The notes: generated by a model from the sequence alone, not told the origin. DNA of 64,000 nucleotides from Paenibacillus pabuli NBRC 13638 (GCF_001514495.1 NZ_BCNM01000023.1:1-64000); one strand, 5' to 3'; counted from the stretch's first letter, positions 8,412-17,171 are shown. Made by a program: numbers and translations.

Positions 8412-9758
8412 ATGTATAAACGTTTAAGTTCAGTTATGTTCCCGATATTTGCAGTTTTGCTGATCGGTGCTCTCGTATGGGGATACCAAGAGAACCAAGA
8501 GAAAAATGCAATTCTGATCAAAGCAGAGAATCAATATCAGCGTGCTTTTCACGATTTATCTTTTCATATGGACAAATTGCATTCGGAGATTGGGAATACT
8601 TTGGCTGTTCATGCTACGTCCCAGGGAATGCATCGCAAAGGTTTGATGAACGTGTGGCGGCTTACCAGTGAAGCGCAAAATGAGATAAATCAACTGCCGC
8701 TCACGATGCTGCCGTTTAATGAAACGGAGGAATTTCTCTCCCGTATTTCAAACTTTGCTTATCAGGCGTCCATGCGTGATTTGACAAATGAACCTTTAAG
8801 TGAAAAAGAAATGGGCAACCTGAAGAAACTGTATGCGAATTCATCCGAGATAACCAAAAATCTGCAGGATGTACAGCAGAAGGTTATTAACGATCGCTTA
8901 CGCTGGATGGATGCCGAGTCAGCAATGGCAACGGAACAACAAACGATGGACAATAGCATCGTCGACGGATTCCGGACGGTGAACAAAAAGGTTCAGGAAT
9001 ACCCTGAGCTTGATTGGGGACCTTCAGTTTCCAGTATATATGCCAAACGTTCGGTGAAGAAGCTCGATGGATTGCCTATGACCAAGGAGCAGATACAAAC
9101 TAAAGCAGCCAAGTTCTCCAATGCCGAGAATGGCAAGATCCAGGTGCAGGAAAACGGCAAAGGTACAGACTGGGAATCCTATACAGCCACGATTGATCAA
9201 TCCAAAGACAGTAAATTAATGATGGATTTCACGCGTAATGGCGGTATGCTTATCTCTTACAGTGACACTCGTCCCATTGGAGCAAAGAAAGTAAGCCGTA
9301 AGGATGCCATGTCAAAAGCGGATCAATTCCTTTCCAATAAGGGTTATAAGGATATGAAGGCTGTCAATTATGACGAATATGGCAATCTGGGCAACTTGAC
9401 TTATGTACGCAAGCAAGGCGATACGTTGATTTATCCGGAAAAAATGTCCGTTCGGGTAGGACTTGATACCGGGGACGTTACCGGGTTCCAGGCAAGTGAT
9501 TTTGTATATGAACATCAGAAGAAGCGTGAGATTCCCAAAGCAGCTCTCACCGTCGAACAGGCTCGCAAGAAGCTGAATCCGGATTTTAAGGAGAGCTATG
9601 CACGTAAGTCACTCATTAAGAATGATTACAGCAAAGAAGTTCTTTGTTACGAATTCGGTGGTCGGATTAATGGTGCAAAATATAAAATTTACATCAACGC
9701 CGATACAGGTGTGGAAGAAGCCGTTGAAGAAATCAAACCGGTGAATGAAACCACCTGA
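8412..9758 (+). CDS. ypeB: Germination protein YpeB
   Basis: A 448-residue protein with one N-terminal transmembrane helix (about 8-26) and a long helical region followed by PepSY-like repeats (about 230-440, recurring A-x-x-KA.F-type segments and YINADTG). In the family YpeB sits in the spore inner membrane or cortex and is needed to localise and stabilise the cortex-lytic enzyme SleB until germination. SD AAGAAAGGAG precedes the ATG. Normally sleB is directly upstream; here it is not, and it is nowhere in this window. Expression in the forespore (sigma-G) would be expected from family knowledge. Confidence 0.93.
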   Translation: MYKRLSSVMFPIFAVLLIGALVWGYQENQEKNAILIKAENQYQRAFHDLSFHMDKLHSEIGNTLAVHATSQGMHRKGLMNVWRLTSEAQNEINQLPLTMLPFNETEEFLSRISNFAYQASMRDLTNEPLSEKEMGNLKKLYANSSEITKNLQDVQQKVINDRLRWMDAESAMATEQQTMDNSIVDGFRTVNKKVQEYPELDWGPSVSSIYAKRSVKKLDGLPMTKEQIQTKAAKFSNAENGKIQVQENGKGTDWESYTATIDQSKDSKLMMDFTRNGGMLISYSDTRPIGAKKVSRKDAMSKADQFLSNKGYKDMKAVNYDEYGNLGNLTYVRKQGDTLIYPEKMSVRVGLDTGDVTGFQASDFVYEHQKKREIPKAALTVEQARKKLNPDFKESYARKSLIKNDYSKEVLCYEFGGRINGAKYKIYINADTGVEEAVEEIKPVNETT

Positions 9759-9802
9759 TATCCAAAGCCGGGGGCGTTTTAGGAGTACAAATAGATTATC
9801 AA

Positions 9803-9830
9803 ACAGACCACGTGGTGGTCTGTTTTTTGT
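9803..9830 (+). terminator. Intrinsic terminator after ypeB
   Basis: ACAGACCAC (9803-9811) and GTGGTCTGT (9815-9823) form a perfect 9-bp stem with a 3-nt loop and run into T6. Confidence 0.9.
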
Positions 9831-9832
9831 TG

Positions 9833-9860
9833 TTCACTATGAGAAAGGTCATGGTATAAT
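9833..9860 (+). promoter_or_regulatory. Sigma-A-like promoter of the PilZ gene
   Basis: TTCACT (9833-9838) and TATAAT (9855-9860) are 16 nt apart, just after the ypeB terminator and 40 bp before the PilZ gene. Confidence 0.6.
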
Positions 9861-9902
9861 AGTCCTTGTACATACGATATGAACATAAAAGCTAAGGTGG
9901 CG

Positions 9903-10565
9903 GTGAACAGCTTGTTTCCCAAAATAAATGAAGTTCTATACATCCAGATTGCCTCTGCAGATGAAAAAGAGGAAAGCAAAGAGTACAAATCACGCATTGC
10001 AGATGTAGACGATAACAGTTTTCTGATCGAAGTTCCGATGCAGCAAGGAAGCAGTCGGCTGAAAAGGTTGTTTTTTGGCGAGGAGTTGTCCATTTCTTAT
10101 ATTACGGAAGATGGGGTCCGTCATTATTTCAACACGTACGTGACCGGATTTGAAGAAGACGTTGTCCGGCTTGTACGAATCCGCAAGCCATTACCGGATG
10201 ACATTACCAAAATCCAGCGTCGCAGTTTTTTGCGTGTCCATGCAAATCTTGAAATGGCCATCCAGAGTGAAGATTTGACCCGTGCAGTAGGGTTGACTGA
10301 AGATATTGGGGGCGGTGGGTTATCCATATACGGTGAACCCGGCTTTATCATTGCTGAAGGACAGAAGCTGAAATGCTGGTTGCTGATTCCCTATCGTAAT
10401 GCAGCAATTGAACATGCGAATTTTGAAGCTGAAGTGGTTCGAATCAAAACACTGGAAACAGGCAGACAGCTATGCATGTTAAAGTTCGTGCAGATTACAG
10501 ATTCGGAACGACAGAAGATCATCAAGTTTTGTTTTGAACGACAATTAGATTATCGAACGAAATAA
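9903..10565 (+). CDS. PilZ-domain flagellar brake protein (YpfA/MotI-like)
   Basis: A 220-residue protein with an N-terminal YcgR-like domain and a C-terminal PilZ domain. The PilZ arginine motif is seen as QRRSFLRVHA (about 105-114); the second motif reads DIGGGGLSI instead of the usual D-x-S-x-x-G, so the serine is replaced by glycine. Family members bind cyclic di-GMP and slow the flagellar motor by contacting MotA. The order ypeB, this gene, small membrane protein, cmk equals B. subtilis ypeB-ypfA-ypfB-cmk. GTG 9903 was preferred because AAGGTGG precedes it; ATG 9879 in the same frame has no SD, and TTG 9912 is possible. Confidence 0.85.
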   Translation: MNSLFPKINEVLYIQIASADEKEESKEYKSRIADVDDNSFLIEVPMQQGSSRLKRLFFGEELSISYITEDGVRHYFNTYVTGFEEDVVRLVRIRKPLPDDITKIQRRSFLRVHANLEMAIQSEDLTRAVGLTEDIGGGGLSIYGEPGFIIAEGQKLKCWLLIPYRNAAIEHANFEAEVVRIKTLETGRQLCMLKFVQITDSERQKIIKFCFERQLDYRTK

Positions 10566-10634
10566 AATGTTGTTTGTCTGGGATAAAAAGGGACAGTAGT
10601 GGGAACGGTAATGGAAAAACGGAGGTTCGGCTCC

Positions 10635-10859
10635 ATGAACAATCGTCATGCATCCCGAAGATACAAACGCCTGTATTATGTGTTATCCATGAGGATGGAG
10701 AGAAGGGTTATGAAGCTGATCATGCTCCTTTTGATCCTGCTTGTGATATATCAATTATTACTTCAAGTGCCTGATTTGAAAAAGAATATGACGAGGATTG
10801 ACCGTTTGGAAGGTACACCAATTCAGGTGCAAATGGTAAACGATCAGGAGCATCACTGA
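10635..10859 (+). CDS. Small membrane protein (YpfB/DUF5359-like)
   Basis: A 74-residue product with basic N terminus, one transmembrane helix (about 31-48) and a short outside tail. GGAGGT lies 8 nt before ATG 10635; another ATG at 10710 has its own GGAGAGAAGGG and would give a 49-residue form closer to the usual family length. Its position between the PilZ gene and cmk equals ypfB. Function is unknown. Confidence 0.65.
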   Translation: MNNRHASRRYKRLYYVLSMRMERRVMKLIMLLLILLVIYQLLLQVPDLKKNMTRIDRLEGTPIQVQMVNDQEHH

Positions 10860-10870
10860 TTTGTCTGTTT

Positions 10871-10899
10871 TTGCATCCATGTGTATAGTGTGGTATAAT
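10871..10899 (+). promoter_or_regulatory. Sigma-A promoter of cmk
   Basis: TTGCAT (10871-10876) and a perfect TATAAT (10894-10899) are 17 nt apart. Transcription would begin near 10906. Confidence 0.75.
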
Positions 10900-10909
10900 T
10901 TTGACGATG

Positions 10910-10929
10910 CAGGCAATGCCTGTTTTTTT
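10910..10929 (+). terminator. Short terminator-like hairpin right after the cmk promoter
   Basis: CAGGC/GCCTG with a 3-nt loop is followed by T7. It may end read-through from the upstream operon, or lower cmk transcription; the hairpin starts only about 4 nt after the expected cmk start point. Confidence 0.6.
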
Positions 10930-10962
10930 ATTGAGGCTTATCGTTTGAGGAGGAATGCCCCG

Positions 10963-11667
10963 TTGGCAAGCCAGAACACATCAGAGAACGGGAAAATGAA
11001 CGTTGCAATTGACGGACCTGCCGGTGCCGGGAAAAGCACGGTGGCCCGATTGGTTGCAGAAGCGCTCGCGTATATATATGTCGACACTGGCGCAATGTAC
11101 CGTGCGGTAACCCTGCATATGCTTCGGAAAGGAATCTCTCCGGAAGATGTGCCAGAGGTGCTTCAGGAAACCCAAAAGCTGGTTATTGATTTACAACCGG
11201 ATCCCGACGGACAGAAAGTGTTCTGTAATGGGGAAGATGTAACCTCGGAAATCCGCTCCCGTGAAGTGACGGGAATCGTGTCCCGATATGCGCAAATCGA
11301 GGGGCTGCGTACACAATTAGTGGATACACAGCGGCAAATGGCTTTGCGCAAGGGCGTCGTCATGGATGGACGCGATATCGGAACGACAGTATTGCCCGAT
11401 GCGGAAGTGAAAATCTTCATGACTGCCAGTGTGGAAGAGCGTGCACTTCGCCGCTTCAAAGAACTGGACCCCTCTGAAGGACTGACGTTGCAGCAACTTG
11501 AGCGAGACATTGCCACCCGTGACAAATTGGATGAAGGTCGGGAAATTTCCCCGCTTCGTTGTGCTGAGGACGCTACAGTGCTCGATACAACCAAGATGAG
11601 CATCCATGAAGTGGTTGACAAAATCGTGTCTTATTGCACAATGGTCAGAGGAGAGATCGGTCTATGA
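10963..11667 (+). CDS. cmk: Cytidylate kinase
   Basis: A 234-residue nucleoside monophosphate kinase that phosphorylates CMP and dCMP with ATP. The P-loop is IDGPAGAGKSTVAR, followed by DTGAMYRAV, DGRDIGT and a lid region rich in Arg. TTG 10963 was chosen because GAGGAGG lies just upstream and the resulting N terminus has family length; translation farther upstream would run through the promoter and hairpin. The stop overlaps the plsC start (ATGA). Confidence 0.95.
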   Translation: MASQNTSENGKMNVAIDGPAGAGKSTVARLVAEALAYIYVDTGAMYRAVTLHMLRKGISPEDVPEVLQETQKLVIDLQPDPDGQKVFCNGEDVTSEIRSREVTGIVSRYAQIEGLRTQLVDTQRQMALRKGVVMDGRDIGTTVLPDAEVKIFMTASVEERALRRFKELDPSEGLTLQQLERDIATRDKLDEGREISPLRCAEDATVLDTTKMSIHEVVDKIVSYCTMVRGEIGL

Positions 11668-12251
11668 TTTACACATTTTGCAGCACATTACTGCGGATCA
11701 TTTACACCCTTCTTTTCCGCCTGGAAGCTGTTGGACGGGAGAACATCCCGAAAGAAGGCGGCGTACTTTTATGTTCTAATCATATCAGTAACTTTGACCC
11801 TCCAACGGTGGGTATCAAGATTAGCCGTCAGGTGCGTTTTATGGCCAAAAGCGAGTTGTTTGATATTCCGGTCTTTGGCCGAATTATCAAAGCCGTAGGC
11901 GCCTTCCCCGTTAAACGCGGAGGTGTCAGCAAGGAGTCCATCAAGACCTCGCTCAACATTTTGCGTGATGGTCAAGTGCTCGGTATTTTCCCTTCAGGGA
12001 GCCGTCATAATGATGGAGGCATCGGTAAAAAAGGGGCAGCAAGCTTTGCTCTCCGAAGTGGTGCTACTGTTATTCCTACTGCTATTATCGGTAACTACAA
12101 GGTTTTTCGTAAGATGAAAGTTGTGTATGGAGCACCTGTTAATTTGGACGAGTTCAAAGAAGATCCATCCGGAGATGCTCTGGAGAGAGCGACGGAGAAG
12201 ATTATGTCCAAGATTAACGAAATGGTGGAAACGGGCGTGCCGAGCAAGTAA
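11664..12251 (+). CDS. plsC: 1-acyl-sn-glycerol-3-phosphate acyltransferase
   Basis: A 195-residue membrane-associated acyltransferase of the PlsC family, converting lysophosphatidate to phosphatidate. The catalytic H-x4-D motif is NHISNFDP (about 38-45) and block II is VKRGG. Block III reads FPSGSRHND where the family has F-P-E-G-T-R-S, so the glutamate that helps bind the glycerol phosphate is a serine here. The ATG overlaps the cmk stop and is served by AGAGGAGAG within cmk. In this lineage plsC sits between cmk and the S1 gene. Confidence 0.88.
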   Translation: MIYTFCSTLLRIIYTLLFRLEAVGRENIPKEGGVLLCSNHISNFDPPTVGIKISRQVRFMAKSELFDIPVFGRIIKAVGAFPVKRGGVSKESIKTSLNILRDGQVLGIFPSGSRHNDGGIGKKGAASFALRSGATVIPTAIIGNYKVFRKMKVVYGAPVNLDEFKEDPSGDALERATEKIMSKINEMVETGVPSK

Positions 12252-12395
12252 GCAAGGTGACGTAGGACAACGGAGTGCATGTTTCCATTTTTTTGAGGGA
12301 AGCTAAGCTATGCATTCTGTTCTGAAAGTGTTTTGAACTCTGCTACAGGCAGGTTTGAATATAATGGGGTTTTTGAATTGAGGAGGGTATTTGAC

Positions 12396-13610
12396 ATGTC
12401 GGAAGAAATGAAAAATCAAGAAGCAACCCAAGATGAGTTGGATCAATTCGTTTCCTTGAAAAAAGGAGATACCGTAAAAGGAACCATCGTCAAATTGGAA
12501 GATAACCAAGCCTATGTGAGCATTGGATATAAATATGACGGTGTAATTCCAATTCGTGAACTGTCTTCTTTACATGTAGACAGCGCGTCTGATGCAGTTG
12601 AAGTTGGACAAGAAGTTGAAGCTAAAGTACTTAGCATCGATGACGAGAAAGAAAAACTCGTTCTGTCCAAACGTGCAATCGACAGCGAAAACGCTTGGGA
12701 CGTATTGCAAAAGCATTTTGAAGACCAAGACGTATTCGAAGTTGTTGTAGCTGACGTTGTTAAAGGCGGTCTGGTAGCAGATGTGGGCGTACGCGGATTT
12801 ATCCCGGCTTCCATGGTAGAACGCCATTTCGTTGAAGATTTCAGCGATTACAAAGGACGCACATTGCGTGTTAAAGTGAAAGAGATCGACCGTGAGAACA
12901 ACAAAGTGATCCTTTCCCAAAAAGACGTATTGGAGCAAGAATTCGAAGCAAACAAAGCAACGGTTATGGCTGGTTTGCAAGAAGGTCAAGTCATCGAAGG
13001 TACGGTACAACGCTTGACTCAATTTGGTGCTTTTGTTGATGTAGGCGGAGTAGACGGATTGGTTCACGTATCCGAGCTGGCTTGGACACACGTTGACAAA
13101 CCATCGGACGTTCTGTCTGAAGGCGATAAAGTAAACGTAAAAGTGCTGAAAGTTGACCCTGAAAAAGGTAAAATCAGCCTGAGCATGAAAGCTGTTCAAC
13201 CAGGTCCTTGGGAAACAGCTGGCGACAAATTCAACTCCAGCGATATCGTAACAGGTGTTGTAAAACGTCTGGTTGACTTCGGTGCTTTTGTTGAAATCGC
13301 TCCTGGTGTAGAGGGACTTGTGCATATCTCGCAAATCTCCCACAAACACATCGGCACTCCTCATGAAGTGCTGAAAGAAGGACAAGAAGTTCAAGTTAAA
13401 ATCTTGGACATGAACCCTTCTGAGCAACGTGTAAGCCTGAGCATCAAAGAAACAGAAGAAGCTCCTGCACAAGCGCCTAAATCGGAAAGACCAGCAAGAA
13501 ACAACGCTCCACGTGAAGAAATCAATAACCCGAACGTTTCCATGAGCAATCAAGGTCTGAGTATCACGCTCGGCGAACGCTTCGGTGACAAACTCAGCAA
13601 ATTCAAATAA
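12396..13610 (+). CDS. Four-S1-domain RNA-binding protein (RpsA/YpfD-like)
   Basis: A 404-residue protein made of four S1 RNA-binding repeats, each with the G-x-V/F-x5-G-A-F-V-D/E and VHxSE/Q signature (for example GAFVDVGGVDGLVHVSEL and GAFVEIAPGVEGLVHISQI), then a polar tail. It is the shortened Firmicute homologue of ribosomal protein S1. SD GAGGAGGG precedes ATG 12396; the N terminus is acidic (MSEEMKNQ). Position cmk-(plsC)-ypfD is conserved. Codon usage looks highly biased (AAA, GAA, GTT/GTA), as expected for an abundant protein. Confidence 0.93.
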   Translation: MSEEMKNQEATQDELDQFVSLKKGDTVKGTIVKLEDNQAYVSIGYKYDGVIPIRELSSLHVDSASDAVEVGQEVEAKVLSIDDEKEKLVLSKRAIDSENAWDVLQKHFEDQDVFEVVVADVVKGGLVADVGVRGFIPASMVERHFVEDFSDYKGRTLRVKVKEIDRENNKVILSQKDVLEQEFEANKATVMAGLQEGQVIEGTVQRLTQFGAFVDVGGVDGLVHVSELAWTHVDKPSDVLSEGDKVNVKVLKVDPEKGKISLSMKAVQPGPWETAGDKFNSSDIVTGVVKRLVDFGAFVEIAPGVEGLVHISQISHKHIGTPHEVLKEGQEVQVKILDMNPSEQRVSLSIKETEEAPAQAPKSERPARNNAPREEINNPNVSMSNQGLSITLGERFGDKLSKFK

Positions 13611-13669
13611 GTTATCTGTGCATGGTTCTTAGTTATATACTGCATATTTTGCTGAACAATAAAAGCAAG

Positions 13670-13700
13670 ATCGGCGAGCCCAAGCGGGTTCGCCGATTGT
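13670..13700 (+). terminator. Intrinsic terminator after the S1 gene
   Basis: ATCGGCGAGCCC (13670-13681) pairs with GGGTTCGCCGAT (13686-13697) through a 4-nt loop, one G-U pair, followed by a weak T-rich tail. Confidence 0.8.
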
Positions 13701-13794
13701 TGTTATTGCGAGTATAACGGCATGAAACGTTAGCCAAGACAGGTGTTTTTTGCTATGATGAGTATCGTAAGTATGGACAGGAGGAGTGGAATGT

Positions 13795-15117
13795 ATGGCA
13801 AGACCCGTTGTGGCAATTGTCGGGCGACCGAATGTGGGCAAATCCACCATTTTTAATCGGATTATCGGCGACAGATTGGCCATTGTGGAAGACAAGCCGG
13901 GCATTACCCGTGACCGGATCTACGGAATCGGTGAATGGAACGGTAAACCATTTAGCATTATTGATACCGGTGGTATCGAAATCGACGGCGAGGACGTCAT
14001 TCTAAAATCAATCCGGATGCAGGCAGAGCTCGCCATTGAAGAAGCGGATGTTATTGTATTCATGTGTGATGCAAAAGCAGGGATTACGCAATCTGATGAA
14101 GAAGTCGCAGAGATGTTGTACCGCTCAGGCAAGCCTATCGTTGTAGCCGTTAACAAAGTGGATAATATCGGGCGCAGTGAGCTCATTTATGAGTTTTATG
14201 GATTTGGATTTGGTGATCCAATCGGAGTATCGGGAAGTCATGGTACGGGTGTAGGTGATTTGCTCGATGCGATCGTCGAGAAATTGCCTGAACTTGAGGA
14301 AGAGACTTACGATGACGATGTCATTCGTGTAGCTCTGATCGGACGTCCTAACGTGGGGAAATCTTCACTGGTTAACGCCATTTTGGGCGAAGAACGTGTT
14401 ATTGTCAGTGATGTTGCTGGAACGACGCGTGACGCAATTGATACCCCCTTCGAAAAAGACGGCCAGCGCTATGTGCTGATTGATACAGCAGGTATGCGTA
14501 AGCGCGGTAAAGTGTATGAAACGACGGAGAAATACAGCGTGATGCGTGCCATGCGTGCCATTGAACGTGCAGATGTGGTTCTGATTGTTATTAATGGCGA
14601 AGAAGGCATTATTGAACAGGACAAGCATATTGCTGGGTATGCATTCGAAGCAGGTAAAGCCTCTATGTTTGTTGTAAACAAATGGGACGTTGTGGAAAAG
14701 TCGGATAAAACAATGAACGAGTTTGAGAAAAAAATTCGGGACCATTTCCTATTTATGACTTACGCTCCGGTGGTATTTTTGTCAGCTAAAACGAAACAAC
14801 GCTTACAAAAATTATTGCCTGTTGTGCAACGTGTAGCACAGCAGCATTCCATGCGTGTTCAGACGCATTTGCTCAACGATGTGGTCTCTGATGCAGTGGC
14901 GATTAATCCGCCACCGACAGATAAAGGACGCAGAATGCGCATTAACTATGTAACTCAGGTTGCTGTTAAACCTCCAACCATGGTTATTTTTGTGAACGAT
15001 CCGGAATTGATGCACTTTTCTTACGAACGCTACCTGGAGAATAAAATTCGTGCAGCGTTTGATTTTGAAGGGACGCCTATTCGTATATTTACTCGGAGGA
15101 AGTCCGACGAAGGTTAG
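13795..15117 (+). CDS. der: Ribosome biogenesis GTPase Der (EngA)
   Basis: A 440-residue protein with two tandem GTPase domains and a C-terminal KH-like domain. G1 motifs are GRPNVGKST (about 9-17) and GRPNVGKSS (about 183-191); the DTGG and DTAGM G3 motifs and NKVD/NKWD G4 motifs follow. Der acts on late assembly of the 50S subunit. ATG 13795 begins the family-typical MARPVVAIVG; GGAGGAG lies upstream. An alternative GTG 9 nt upstream adds three residues. Confidence 0.97.
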   Translation: MARPVVAIVGRPNVGKSTIFNRIIGDRLAIVEDKPGITRDRIYGIGEWNGKPFSIIDTGGIEIDGEDVILKSIRMQAELAIEEADVIVFMCDAKAGITQSDEEVAEMLYRSGKPIVVAVNKVDNIGRSELIYEFYGFGFGDPIGVSGSHGTGVGDLLDAIVEKLPELEEETYDDDVIRVALIGRPNVGKSSLVNAILGEERVIVSDVAGTTRDAIDTPFEKDGQRYVLIDTAGMRKRGKVYETTEKYSVMRAMRAIERADVVLIVINGEEGIIEQDKHIAGYAFEAGKASMFVVNKWDVVEKSDKTMNEFEKKIRDHFLFMTYAPVVFLSAKTKQRLQKLLPVVQRVAQQHSMRVQTHLLNDVVSDAVAINPPPTDKGRRMRINYVTQVAVKPPTMVIFVNDPELMHFSYERYLENKIRAAFDFEGTPIRIFTRRKSDEG

Positions 15118-15128
15118 GGGAGAAGTTT

Positions 15129-15752
15129 GTGATTTTACAAATCGCAGCGATTGTACTGAGCTATTTGCTCGGTTCAATCAGCTTTAGTGTCCTCCTTGCA
15201 AAAGCACTACGGGGGATCGATATCCGTCAGCACGGAAGCGGAAATGCTGGTGCTACCAATACATTGCGGATATTGGGTAAGGGACCGGCAATTCTCGTAC
15301 TGCTGCTGGATGTACTTAAAGGTATTGCGGCTGTTTGGATTGGGGTTTGGCTCAGTAACGGTTCCGATTGGATTCCTGCACTCAGTGGGATTGCTGCTAT
15401 TGCGGGACATAACTGGCCGCTGTACTTCCGTTTCCGTGGAGGAAAAGGCATCGCGACAGCCATTGGTGTGCTCGTGACTCTTGCTCTTGTTCCTGCGCTT
15501 TGTGCCGGAGTATTTGCGATCCTGTCCATCGTAATGACACGGTATGTTTCACTGGGCTCCTTGATTTTTGTAGCTTTGACACCGCTCTTCATCCTTGTGT
15601 TACCCGGATATTCGATGAGTATCTTCTGGGGGAGTCTGATTATTTGTCTGTTTGCGTTCTGGAGACATCGTACCAACATTGCGAAGCTCGCCAAAGGACA
15701 GGAAAATAAATTGGGATCGAAAAACCCTGGAGGGGGAAAACGCGTTGTCTAA
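15129..15752 (+). CDS. plsY: Glycerol-3-phosphate acyltransferase PlsY
   Basis: A 207-residue protein with five hydrophobic helices that transfers the acyl group from acyl-phosphate to glycerol-3-phosphate, the first step of phospholipid synthesis. Family motifs SGNAGATNTLRILGK, the inner-loop GGKGIAT and the late FWRHRTNIAKL are visible. GTG start after GGGGAGAAG, 11 nt after der. Its end overlaps the start of gpsA, which makes its substrate, so the two enzymes of this branch are coupled. Confidence 0.95.
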   Translation: MILQIAAIVLSYLLGSISFSVLLAKALRGIDIRQHGSGNAGATNTLRILGKGPAILVLLLDVLKGIAAVWIGVWLSNGSDWIPALSGIAAIAGHNWPLYFRFRGGKGIATAIGVLVTLALVPALCAGVFAILSIVMTRYVSLGSLIFVALTPLFILVLPGYSMSIFWGSLIICLFAFWRHRTNIAKLAKGQENKLGSKNPGGGKRVV

Positions 15753-16785
15753 AAAAGTTGCTGTTCTGGTTGCAGGCAGTTGGGGAACTGCACTCGCCAG
15801 TGTATTGGCTGCCAATCAGTTGGACGTTTTCATGTGGACACGTGGCGAAGACCAGGCCGCAGAGATCAATAATAAACATACCAATCAACGCTACCTTCCC
15901 GATGCAGAGCTGTCACCCCGTATTCATGCAACAACGGATATGGCAACGGCAGTGGAAGGGGCTTCAGCGGTGTTAATTGTTGCTCCTTCATCGGCGATGC
16001 GTTCGGTGGCACACCAGCTTAAGGCGTATTACAAACCGGAAATGTTAATTATTCATGCAACCAAGGGCTTTGAAACGGAGAGCCTGAAACGAATGTCCAC
16101 CGTCATTTCGGAAGAACTTGGATGTGAAGAAGGACATATCGTTGTACTCTCCGGTCCAAGCCATGCGGAAGAAGTGGTAAAGCGTTGCCCAACAACGGTT
16201 GTTGTAGCTTCATTGGACAAAGCTTTTGCCGAGGCAGCCCAAGGTTTGTTCATGAATGCCTATTTCCGTGTCTATACGAATCGCGATATGCTGGGTGTTG
16301 AATTGGCAGGAGCGTTCAAGAACATCATTGCTCTTGGTGCGGGGATGTCCGATGGGCTTAATTTTGGTGACAATGCGAAGGCTGCCTTGTTAACCCGTGG
16401 ACTTGCTGAAATCACCCGTATAGGTGTGGAGATGGGTGCAAATCCGCTTACATTTTCGGGGCTTGCAGGGATCGGCGATCTGGTCGTGACCGCGACAAGC
16501 CAGCACAGTCGTAACTGGAGAGCGGGGTCCATGCTGGGTCAAGGACAAAAACTGGACGATGTTTTGAATTCCATGGGCATGGTGGTGGAAGGCATTCGAA
16601 CCACGCAGGCAGCCTACTTCATTTCTCAGAAATACGGTGTTCAAATGCCGATTGCAGATCAGCTGTATCACGTTCTTTTTCAGGAAAGAGAGCCGCGGGC
16701 TGCGGTTGAAGCCTTAATGGGACGTGATCCGAAAACCGAAATGGAAGTCATGACGCTTGAAACCTGGGAGCAATGGCACTCATAA
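15745..16785 (+). CDS. gpsA: Glycerol-3-phosphate dehydrogenase [NAD(P)+]
   Basis: A 346-residue enzyme that reduces dihydroxyacetone phosphate to sn-glycerol-3-phosphate. The C-terminal domain motifs GPSHAEEV, GAFKNIIALGAG, NAKAALLTRGLAE and GLAGIGDLVVT are all there. The N-terminal nucleotide motif reads VAGSWGTALA, where the first glycine of the usual G-A-G-S-W-G is valine. TTG 15745 was chosen because GGAGGGGG precedes it by 8 nt and the product starts MSKKVAVL; it overlaps the plsY stop by 8 nt. Confidence 0.94.
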   Translation: MSKKVAVLVAGSWGTALASVLAANQLDVFMWTRGEDQAAEINNKHTNQRYLPDAELSPRIHATTDMATAVEGASAVLIVAPSSAMRSVAHQLKAYYKPEMLIIHATKGFETESLKRMSTVISEELGCEEGHIVVLSGPSHAEEVVKRCPTTVVVASLDKAFAEAAQGLFMNAYFRVYTNRDMLGVELAGAFKNIIALGAGMSDGLNFGDNAKAALLTRGLAEITRIGVEMGANPLTFSGLAGIGDLVVTATSQHSRNWRAGSMLGQGQKLDDVLNSMGMVVEGIRTTQAAYFISQKYGVQMPIADQLYHVLFQEREPRAAVEALMGRDPKTEMEVMTLETWEQWHS

Positions 16786-16895
16786 TATGGATTTGAGGGC
16801 GATATAGGCAAATTCTTCGAAACGGTAAGCTTATTCACCTTTTCTGCGGTGCACTCATACTATACACATGAGTATTACCGGAGGAGGGGAGACGA

Positions 16896-17171
16896 ATGGG
16901 TAACAACATTTCCAAAGATGCGCTGAAGGCGATCAACAAAAAAACAGGCAAAACAATCACAGAAGGTGCCGTCAAGAAATTGGCGAGTACAGTGAAACCG
17001 TCCACCATGCAGAATGAAGCTCAGTTGCGCCAATTGATCAAGCAGGTATCCGCTATGGCGAAAGTACCAGTATCTGAAGATACCGTTCAGGACATTGTAA
17101 GTGCCGTCAAAAAAAGCGGATTAAACCCAAACAGTATGGAATCATTAATGAAAATGATGATGAAAAAATAA
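16896..17171 (+). CDS. Stage VI sporulation protein F-like protein
   Basis: A 91-residue protein, helical and lysine-rich, resembling the SpoVIF/YjcC family in its pattern of an early KKTGK segment, an RQLIKQVSAMAKVPVSEDT-like core and a Met/Lys-rich tail. In B. subtilis SpoVIF is a coat-assembly factor made late in the mother cell. GGAGGAGGGG precedes the ATG. A CATACTAT element at 16856 resembles the -10 of sporulation sigma factors, but I found no convincing -35. Confidence 0.7.
   Translation: MGNNISKDALKAINKKTGKTITEGAVKKLASTVKPSTMQNEAQLRQLIKQVSAMAKVPVSEDTVQDIVSAVKKSGLNPNSMESLMKMMMKK

Noticed and set aside
12570..13553. 327-codon minus-strand frame inside the S1 gene
   Set aside because: Shadow frame caused by codon bias of the real gene; Phe-rich, no SD, no family.
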